From NCBI RefSeq assembly GCF_963676685.1, contig NC_092357.1, positions 21,108,647 through 21,172,646 of the forward strand: a DNA stretch of 64,000 nt, in the 5' to 3' direction. Made by a program: the position numbers and the translations under genes. This DNA is from Mytilus edulis. Its lineage: Eukaryota > Mollusca > Bivalvia > Mytilida > Mytilidae. Below, one piece after another: positions 55,900-64,000 of this stretch. Numbering within the stretch: the stretch's first letter is position 1; each line of letters starts with the position of its first letter. The notes beneath the pieces are model-generated. The model made no database searches, had not been told where the DNA came from, and was given only the letters and a program-made list of their open reading frames with translations.

Positions 55900-58378
55900 T
55901 CATCAACACAATAATCAAAAATGAAATGCTATAACACCTTGAGTCTCTTGCACCAGACTATTGTTCTTTAAAAATTGTTTCTTAAATCATTTCTCATTAA
56001 TCTTGCATCACACAAATATTCATACAGGTAAGTTATATAATGTCTCACAGTGTATTTAAATATTTCCAATTAAAATTGACGTTTTTCCACACTTTACATT
56101 TTGTTCAATCTCAAAAACGTCCGTCCACTTTTTATAGCAAATAGGATGCTGATATAGTTTACTTGTTAGTTATAAATACAATTCTTTTGTCGGACACATA
56201 GAAAACTCTGTCAATTTGTCTTTGAAAAGGACAATAATATTCATAGAGCGAGAAATGTTTCTCCTATGAATATTTTTATGAATAACTTCTGTCCATTCTT
56301 TGGGCAATATAACTTCTAAAACATCATATCTTTTTACAATATTGTTAATATTACAACGATTAGAAACATTTTGTATCATCTCAGTTATAGCCATTTCTGG
56401 CAAAAAAACTCTTCAACTTCATAACATGTATCTTTTACTTAAACAATTTTCAGCATTTATAAAATCATACCATATAACAGTTTTTCTATCGAACAACATA
56501 TTTGAATTACAAAATAAAGGTTGATCGTTTACATTTTCAGTAATAAGATCAAAACATTTAAACATTTCTTTGTAAACATTAGGAATACACTTCAAGTTTT
56601 CTGGTAAAGACATGAATAATATTTCTTCTGATAATTTCACATTTAAAATTTTTGAAATAATATATTTTCATAGCACTTTATAATTCTTGATTAAAAACCT
56701 AGCCATAAATTTTTATCTAAATGCATATTTCTTTGATTATAAATCGGGTAACTGTTAACATCCATTACACTTTTGATCAATGATGGTGTTATATTTTACT
56801 AAGTGTGCACCATTATTCCACAACAATCGAATACATGCAGTTTTAATATCTCTTAAAACATGATCTGGCATCGATGTTACCAACAAGGATTACCATAATC
56901 TTGACATTAGTAATGAGGAATTAACGTTCACTCTACCCTGTATTGTCAATCGCTCTGCATCCACATATTCAATAGACTCTTAATTTTACTAATTTTGCCA
57001 ATCAAATTCAAATGATCACAAACAGTTTTGTCTTTTCAAACATACACTCCTAACAAAGAAATGAATTTTTACAAACTTGCAATTTATGTTTGTTTTTTCA
57101 ATGTCAATATTCATCCTTTCCCCATTGGAAGTATATCTGATTTTTGCCTATTTATTTTTTTATTTTAGCGCGTGAACTGGCTAAATACATTTAAAAAACT
57201 TTAAAAATTTCATCAATAGAACTTTTGTCAGACACAGCTAAAGAAGTGTCATCTGCGTGCTGAAAAATTAGAGCTTCAACAGTCGTATTTGGAATTTTTA
57301 TATCAGACATATTCACATTTTTTAACTAATTTTACATTGTAAAGGTTCAGCTGCTAAAACATAAAGAAGGCACTAATTGGACATTATCAATACAAAAATA
57401 AGGTGTAAAAAATCCATTGCATTTTACACAGCTATTACTTCTTGAATAGAAAATCTCTATGCACTTGATAAATACATCATCAAACCGAAATTGCTTTAAA
57501 GTTTTAAAAATACACTGTCAAAAGCTTTCTCTTGATAAATTTAAACAATATAGCCTTTAAGTTCATCATTTCCAACAAAAGTAATTATATCTCTTACATT
57601 AACATGCAATATTGTTACAAATATCTCTACCAATAATACAGCTTGTTTGTTTTTCTGATATAATAGTTGGAAATACCTTTTTAAGGTGGTATGGGTGTCT
57701 TCTCCATCTTGGATTGTAAAAATAGAGAATCAAAGGTCCATATTTTCTATCAAGCTAGCAAAATTTTATGCAGGAATGCAGATATTTAATGTGAATTTTC
57801 ATTTAAAAGAACCAACTTATAAGATTATAACATATAAATATTAATATTTTTGCAAATGTTGATTATTTTTGGTTGTTTAAAAAAAATTTAAATTGGCATT
57901 TTAAGGGGAGGTAACTCTAAAACAGTGAATTTTCTGAAGGATTCTACATAAAATTTTCCTATATTGTATTTTAGCCGGAAAAAACGTACGGTGACCATAT
58001 CATTTCTTTTGATATTCTCAAAACATTGTTTGAAAGCCATCTTTTCCTTAAGTATTTAACAATTCTATAATTTTGTTTAGTTTCTAATCACAAAATCGTG
58101 TTTTTTCCTGTATAATCCATACAAAATGTGTCATTTTGTCACGTCCTGTAGCTTGAGAAAATGCGCGGTGACCAATCATTTTTATTATATTTTTGAACAT
58201 AATATATCAATAGAAACTACATTTTGGCAAAGTATGAACAAATTCTATCATTTTTATTTTAGACTCCCATACCACCTTAAATCTATTTGCCATTATTCTG
58301 GCTAATATTTTATAGTGAACTTGTAACAAAGATTTTGGTCTATAATTTTTCAAAGTTCTTCGATCACCTTTTTTCTTA
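55900..58378 (-). pseudogene. Decayed L1/Tx1-like LINE reverse transcriptase
   Basis: Minus-strand fragments occur in the right order. KKGDRRTLKNYRPKSLL and YKILARIMANRFK lie near 58375-58275. KQTSCIIGRDICNNI lies near 57640, then FRFDDVFIKCIEIFY and SCVKCNGFF near 57480-57410. QHADDTSLAVSDKSSIDEIF near 57270 is the catalytic xADD motif. C-terminal frames lie at 56640-56419 and 56403-56170. The motifs are those of L1/Tx1-type RTs. Many stops and shifts show that it is old. The 5' part is removed by the repeat at 58381, and a TTAA-flanked MITE splits the RT. Confidence 0.75.
57685..58276. mobile_element. MITE flanked by TTAA, GGTGGTATGGG inverted ends
   Basis: GGTGGTATGGGTGTCT on the left and, reversed, GGTGGTATGGGAGTCT on the right match with one difference. 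TTAA lies on both sides (57681-57684, 58277-58280). The 592-bp unit interrupts the LINE between the KKVFPTIISEK and RIMANRF blocks. TTAA duplication fits piggyBac or similar superfamilies. Confidence 0.82.
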
Positions 58379-58710
58379 TAGCTAGAGGCTCTTAAGAGCC
58401 TGTGTCGCTCACCTTGGTCTATGTACATATTAAACAAAGGACACAGATAGATTCATGACAAAACTGTGTTTTGGTGATGGTGATGTGTTGGTAAATCTTA
58501 CTTTACTAAACATTCTTGCTACTAACAATTTTCTCTATCTATAATAAACTTGGCCCTCTAGTTACAGAGGAAAATATTTTTTAAAAATTTACAATAATTT
58601 ACTAAAATAATGAAAATTGTTACAAATTGACTATAACGGGCAAAAACTCCTTAAGGGGTCAACTGACCATTTTGGTCATGTTGACTTATTTATAGATCTT
58701 ACTTTGCTGA

Positions 58711-59065
58711 ATAGTTATCAAAGGTACCAGGATTATAATTTAGTACGCCAGACGCGCATTTCGTCTACATAAGACTCATCAATGACGCTCATATCAAAAT
58801 ATTTATAAAGCCAAACAAGTACAAAGTTGAAGAGCATTGAGGATCCAAAATTCCAAAATGTTGTGCCAAATACGGCTAAGGTAATCTATGCCTGGGATAA
58901 GAAAATCCTTAGTTTTTCGTAAAAATTAAAGTTTTGTAAACAGGAAATTTATAAAAATGACCACATTATTGATATTCATGTCAACACCGAAATGTTGACT
59001 ACTGGGCTTGTGATAACCTCGGGGACGAAACGTCCACCAGCAGTGGTATCGACCCAGTGGTGTAA
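58711..59065 (-). repeat. Dispersed repeat (CGCCAGACGCGCRTTTCGTC), dimer unit 1
   Basis: 355 bases starting ATAGTTATCAAAGGTACCAGG. The reverse complement corresponds to 46320-46545 plus a further 3' part with GGGGACGAAACGTCC. It is followed head to tail by a second copy. Confidence 0.88.
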
Positions 59066-59413
59066 ATAGTAATCAAAGGTACCAGGATTATAATTTAGTA
59101 CGCCAGACGCGTGTTTCGTCTACATAACACTCATCAGTGACGCTCATATCAAAATATTTATAAAGCCAAATAAGTACAAAGTTGAAGAGCATTGAGGATC
59201 CAAAATTCCAAAAAATTGTGCCAAATACGGCTAAGGTAATCTATGCCTGGGATAAGAAAATCCTTAGTTTTTCGAAAAATTAAAGTTTTGTAAACAGGAA
59301 ATTTATTTTAAAAAAAAGACCACATTATTGATATTCATGTCAACACCGTAATGTTGACTACTGGGCTGGTGATACCCGCGGGGACGAAACGTCCATCAGC
59401 AGTGGCATCGACC
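59066..59413 (-). repeat. Dispersed repeat, dimer unit 2
   Basis: A second copy in the same orientation with scattered differences, ending at GCAGTGGCATCGACC. The host repeat resumes with ATATTGCTGTTTACAG. Confidence 0.88.
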
Positions 59414-60356
59414 TGACCATATTGCTGTTTACAGTTTATTTCTATCTATAATAGTATTCAGGATAATAACGAAAAATGGCAAAACTTTTTTAAAAATTAC
59501 CAATGGGGGCAGCAACCCAACAACCAGTTGTCCAATTAATCTGAAAATTTCGGGGCAGATAGATATTGACTTGATAAACAATTTAACCCTATCAAATTTG
59601 CTCTACATGCTTTGGTTTCAGAGTTATAAGTCAAATTCTACATTTTACCCCTATGTTCTATGTTAAGCCATGGCGGCCATCTTGGTTGGTTGGCTGGGTC
59701 AACGCACACATTTGTTTAAACTAGATACCCTGATAATAATTGTGGCTAAGTTTGGTTCAATTTGGCACAGTAGTTTCAGAGGAGAAGATTTTTGTAAAAG
59801 ATTACAAAAAATGACAAAACATTGGTAAAATATTACTATAAAGGGCCATAACTCCTAAAACTGATTATTTTTTTAACTTGACTTATTTGTAGATCTTACT
59901 TTACTGAACATTATTGTTGTTTACAGTTTATCTCTATCTATAATAATATTCAAGATAACCAAAAACAGCAAAATTTCCTTAAAATTACCAATTCATGGGC
60001 AGCAACCCAACGACCAGTTCTGAAAATTTCAGGGCAGTTAGATCATGACTTGCTCAACAATGTAACCACGCGTCAGATTTGCTCTAAATGCTTTGGTTTC
60101 AGAGTTATAAGCCAAAATCTACATTTTAACCCTTCTATTTTTAGTCATGGCGGCCATCTTGGTCAGTTGGCCGGGTCACCGCACACATTTCTAAACTAGA
60201 TACCCCAATGATGATTGTGGCCAAGTTTGGTGAAATTTGGCCAAGTTGTTTTAGGGGAGAGATTTTTGTAAAAGTTAACGACGACGACGACGGACGACGG
60301 ACGCCAGGTGATGAGAAAAGCTCACTTTGCCCTTTGGGCCAGGTGAGCTAAAAAGT

Positions 60357-60600
60357 AATATCACAAAAATACTAAACTCCGAGGAAAATTCAAAACGGAA
60401 AGTCCCTAATCAAATGGCAAAATCAAATGAAAAAAACACATCAAACAAAAGGACAACAACTGTCATATTCCTGACTTGGTACAGGCATTTTCAAATGTAA
60501 AAAATGATGGATTGAACCTGGTATTATATCGCTGAACCTCTTAGTTGTCTGACAGTCGCATCAAATTCCATTATATTGATAACGAAGCGTCAACAAAACA
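60357..60600 (+). repeat. Dispersed repeat (AAAGTCCCTAATCAAATGGC)
   Basis: It shares AATTCAAAA-GGAAAGTCCCTAATC and CTGTCATATTCCTGACTTGG-like text with 29465-29640 and, for the latter part, 45225-45300. Confidence 0.75.
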
Positions 60601-60609
60601 GACATAAAT

Positions 60610-61560
60610 AAATTAAGCTTAAAACACCTGCTCTTAAAGACATTGACACACTTTTTTCATCATAAATACTGTTATAAACATGACATAATATATTTATGCT
60701 TTTAATTTTATTTTATATATACAAATTTGCTACACAGGTTTAAATTTGCATTTATCTTCATCATTTATACATTTTAATGAGGTCATTTTTGTATGTTAAA
60801 TAGCTCTTGTTCAATCAAGCCTACATAAAAAAAAATGGCTACTTATTCATATTATATTGATTTATCAATATCATAGGCGAACATAAGATAAAATATGAAT
60901 GTGTATTAAGTTTATCTTTCTTTTTTTTTTGCCTGTGCAATTTCAGAGGAACTAAATCTTATAAAAAAACGTTCTTGCAACGGTTACTAGTACAAGAATG
61001 TAACGGTTAGTTGAAACAATGTAGCATAATTGAGTACACACAATATCATTTGCTACTTTTGGTAATGAATCATAAAACATAAATTGACTTTAAGGGCACA
61101 AATAAATTAATTTCAAAAGTGCAATGACGGCTCCCACTTCGTACTACGGTTGGTACGGCAGCAAATTGGGAAACCTCTAATGGGATTTGAAATATAGTAG
61201 TTCACAAGGTTTAACAGTTCCCCTTTCTGGACAAATTGCTCTGACCATGAATCGATCCAGCATAAGTCTTACATTTTAATTAAGCCTTTTTTGCGGAGAA
61301 GCAGCAAATCCTAATTTTCATATCTTAATGAAACGATTGGGAATTAAATCCATGACTTTTTGCACTCGTTTCAAGCAGATCACCGAGGTGAGAATTCTTT
61401 CTCGAGAACGACGAGGTGAGCTTGAAATCAACCCGAAAAGTATTGTACTTGACTAATTATTTTTTTATCTTATTAATATGTTGGCATTTTCAACCAAACG
61501 GTTAATACAACTTTCCATTATGTTCAACTTGTCAATTCAAATTAAGTGTTCATGTTGTTT
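60610..61560. other. Upstream region of BTB copy 3, no further gene
   Basis: It contains GTTCTTG/CAAGAA at 60971-60998, a GC-richer patch at 61125-61175 and a CCGAGGTGAGAATTCTTTCT phrase at 61382. It ends in a pyrimidine-rich GTTGTTTTGCCAG just before the 5' leader of the BTB gene, a possible splice acceptor (AG at 61565-61566). No coding frame recognised. Confidence 0.35.
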
Positions 61561-62172
61561 TGCCAGGTATACAAATAACAATACAATCAGAGTTGACAAA
61601 AGTATAGACTACTGCAATGGAACCGGCACCGGAGGGAGCACCGATACGTTTTGTTGAAAGATATAATTTACCATTGAGAAACACGTCATCATGTTTTGTG
61701 AAGCCAGACAAGCGGTCAATTCCTGAAGAAGACGTAGCTGGTGTCTCCATAGTAGACGATGTAGAAGCGATATCCAAATTGTCCTCCCCTTTTAATGAAC
61801 CAAATGTCGCATTTGTAATTGAAGGAAGAAAGTTGTATGTACAAAAGGAGCAACTTGTAGCCGTGTCACCTGTGTTTGAAGCACTGTTCAGTGATAAATT
61901 TTTAGAAGGATCCAAAGCAGAAATACCCTTACCGGGAAAAAATTTAAATAATTTTGTTCGTTTTCTCCGATATCTTTGTCCGGGATTTGATGATGAATTA
62001 ACAGGTAACAACAGAAGTCATATTGTCAGTCAACAATAATACAGACCACAAATGAACAATCATAACTATATGGTATTTTCTAAATATTTATTTTTGTCCA
62101 TAAATATCTTGTTTGGTGTTTGTTCTGGTTAAATGTTTTAGCAATTTTAAGACTAGCTCATTTTAAAAGATA

Positions 62173-62828
62173 CAAGTACACACCCGTGATATCGCGGGTC
62201 CGTGACTGAATTAAAGTATATAACTATGCCTAAGCCTTATTTTAGTAATTGGTATTGTCATCTGATAAGTCATGTCGATTATAAGATACACAGTTTTCTC
62301 TGCTTTCAAATCTTTCTGTTTGAACCCGTCGACCTGGAACTTATCAATTATTGGAAATATTAATTATTTGGAAAACAAAAGGTTCTGGCTATCCAGGAAT
62401 GGAGTATTTTTTTAATCAACAGCATTGTCCTATATTAGTTATCTTAGAAAGTCTTGCTAATTGCTGAATAAAACTACAATAGGGAACAATTTGACAATGA
62501 TTGGATTTAGTAGTATCGGTCCTTTGATTATGACCCGTGTATATAGCAAAATCCTGAATACACCGTTTGATGGTGCGCCTGTCAAATGCGGAACGTACAG
62601 ATAAGGTAATAGCTGAATATACTATTTGTATCGGTATCGGATTCGACCCGGAACTTGAAAATTATTGGCAATATTAATTATGCTGAAAACAAAAGGGTCT
62701 GGAGTGGTGTAATTTTTAATCTACACCATTGTCCTATATTAGTTATATATAGAGTTGAATTCTTTGATTTGTCGTTTTTACCCGATGACGGCTGACAAAT
62801 TGGACCTCGTAATTTTAGTATTATAGAT
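62173..62828 (-). mobile_element. Non-autonomous Helitron in the intron of BTB copy 3
   Basis: Same family as 26318-27023 but in opposite orientation. The TCTATAATACTAAAATTACG end is at 62828 and the ACCCGCGATATCACGGGT hairpin end at 62177-62196. The final tetranucleotide reads CTTG instead of CTAG, a single change. It again sits between A and T on its own strand. Confidence 0.85.
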
Positions 62829-62839
62829 CTTTATGTGCT

Positions 62840-63430
62840 CGCCTCAGTTTAGGAAAATCCTCAGTTCTTTTATATATATTATTGCTCGGATTTTTTTGAT
62901 TTTTTTAAACGATTTTAAATTTAATGACAGGGGTGTAATTGTTTCTTAAATTAAATTACTGATTGGTAAAGACTTTGATAGATTGTGTATACACCTGACA
63001 TTGTCTGTCATTGGTGAAGTTAGGTGGTGGTACCCTGGCTCTTTTCGTGTATTCTAAATGGATTTGAAATAATGTTTTATGCGACTGTTATACTAGTTAA
63101 AAGTTTAACCAGGTATAAAACCAGGCTTACTTAATCCACAATTTTCTACATAGCAAAATACCTGTACCAAGTCTGGAATACGACAGTTTGTTATCAATTT
63201 ATTTGATGTGTTTCAGCTATTTTGCCAAATTCAATAAGGACTTTCCGTTTTGAATTTCCCTCGGAGTTTGATATTTATTTTGTTATAAGACTTTTTTCCA
63301 CATAATTATCAATGGTTAAAATAAAAAAATAAACAGATGCATTACACAAACTTATTCTTCTTTCAAATACAAATATTTTACTGGTGATATATATTGTTTC
63401 TTTAAAGAGCTGAAATTATTATTTTTTTCT
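62840..63430. other. Remainder of BTB copy 3 intron
   Basis: AT-rich sequence. A repeat-like string GGTGGTACCCTGGCTCTTTTC near 63023 and TTGGTACAGG-family text near 63165 (reverse complement of the 60357 repeat) are visible. No exon recognised. Confidence 0.4.
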
Positions 63431-64000
63431 ATTTTTAGAAGACATTGTGCATCATATGTTGCCTTTGGCGGATGAATATCAGACTGATTGTTTACAGAAG
63501 CGAATTGAAAAGTTCCTTGTCAACAGTGTTTTGTCTGGTTCAGATACCATCCCATCTGATGAAATCATATTGAAAATTCTTGAAGCAGAAAAAGTATAAT
63601 TTATCTGACTATCTGGATAAATGCATTGCAGTTGCGTCTCGAAAACAATTTCAAAGCTTAACAAAAAGTCCTAAGTTTAAAAAGATATCTAGAAATACAA
63701 AATTGAAAATTAGCTTTAAACGATGGGAAGATCTCGATCAGATTTATAACAAGTCCTTAAAGGTTAATTCTCAGTTCAGAGCGTATGAAGAACATACAAA
63801 ACAATCTCGTATACACGCACAGAAACAACATATAGTTGATATGGCAGACTTAGGCAGAAACGTAGAATCATACATGCAAGATAACTAATTGTGGTTTTTA
63901 GATGTATGTGCACTGGCTATTTTCAATCATTGTAACATACTTAAAATAATGGACGAAGTCATTTCATAATATATATGCCAACTTGATAAGATGTAAGGTG

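Larger units (their letters stand above)
58381..60352 (+). mobile_element. 2-kb bivalve repeat (GGCTCTTAAGAGCC start, hairpin end)
   Basis: It starts at a perfect 16-base palindrome AGGCTCTTAAGAGCCT (58386-58401), followed by TGTGTCGCTCACCTTGG. It ends with a hairpin: AGCTCAC, GCCC, TTT, GGGC, GTGAGCT (60319-60349). In between are noncoding phrases repeated about twice, such as CATGGCGGCCATCTTGGT at 59667 and 60145 and ACTAGATACCC-AT at 59725 and 60194. I know the unit as very abundant in mussels. It truncates the LINE relic to its left and has itself received the dimer at 58711. Confidence 0.7.
61617..63888 (+). pseudogene. BTB/POZ-domain gene copy 3, one-base frameshift in exon 2
   Basis: Exon 1 is 61617-62004 (MEPAPEGAPIRFVERYNLPL start, donor G|GTAACA). 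Exon 2 starts at 63439 after ATTTTTAG, in the same phase 1 as its paralogues. BTB blocks are conserved: SPFNEPNVAFVIEG, KLYVQKEQLVAVSPVFEALF, IPLPGKNLNNFVRFLRYLCP, EDIVHHMLPLADEYQTD. At 63590-63594 a run of five A replaces four and shifts the frame, giving TAA at 63597. The shifted frame continues the paralogous C-terminus (YLDKCIAVASRKQF, KISFKRWEDLDQIY) to the stop at 63886-63888. The N-terminus is unrelated to copy 2. The lesion could be a homopolymer sequencing error, in which case the gene is intact. The 1.43-kb intron carries a Helitron. Confidence 0.8.

Noticed and set aside
61550-62011. 153-codon minus-strand frame over BTB copy 3 exon 1
   Set aside because: Antisense of a conserved BTB exon with correct splice donor on the plus strand.

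Overview
This is an AT-rich animal nuclear segment. It has spliced genes with GT-AG introns, many dispersed repeats and several classes of retrotransposon. Many repeats look like families I know from marine mussels (Mytilus), for example the units at 6010, 25334, 15567, 44894 and 58381. I infer a Mytilus-like bivalve. That is recognition from memory, not a search result.

Real genes are few. (1) On the minus strand, about 5490 down to 2003, I reconstruct a small spliced gene for an 80-residue secreted cysteine-rich peptide. Its exons are too short to stand out as open frames. (2) Three two-exon BTB/POZ-domain genes lie on the plus strand with the same phase-1 intron. The copy at 32667-34088 is intact (288 aa). 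The copy at 25996-28010 has lost 42 N-terminal codons and carries a nonsense codon. The copy at 61617-63888 is more diverged and has a one-base frameshift. The first two lie in tandem segmental duplicates: unit 1 is about 24150-30500 and unit 2 about 30500-55340. Unit 2 is swollen to about 25 kb by later insertions.

Because unit 1 keeps most of the empty sites, the insertions in unit 2 can be read as a layered history. A Ty3/gypsy-type LTR element (34192-44354) sits just after the intact BTB gene. Its integrase lies upstream of its reverse transcriptase, the Gmr1-like order. A minus-strand CR1/L2-like LINE (37253-41285, 14-bp target duplication) is inserted in its integrase; the LINE ORF begins with a 2A-like motif. 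A 984-bp mussel repeat (44894-45876) follows. Next is a Ngaro/DIRS-like tyrosine-recombinase-type retroelement (46739-54926, minus strand) with split direct repeats and an SGNH-hydrolase domain. A 3.8-kb terminal-inverted-repeat element (48371-52162) interrupts that hydrolase domain, and a MITE (49358-50103) lies inside it.

The left third (1-24 kb) holds the peptide gene, MITEs, a long fold-back, minisatellites and SINE-like repeats in otherwise featureless AT-rich DNA. The right end (55-64 kb) holds a decayed L1/Tx1-like LINE with a TTAA-flanked MITE, a 2-kb bivalve repeat containing a tandem dimer, and the third BTB gene, whose intron carries a non-autonomous Helitron. The same Helitron family sits in the opposite orientation in the intron of BTB copy 1. 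I saw no rRNA, tRNA or CRISPR array.
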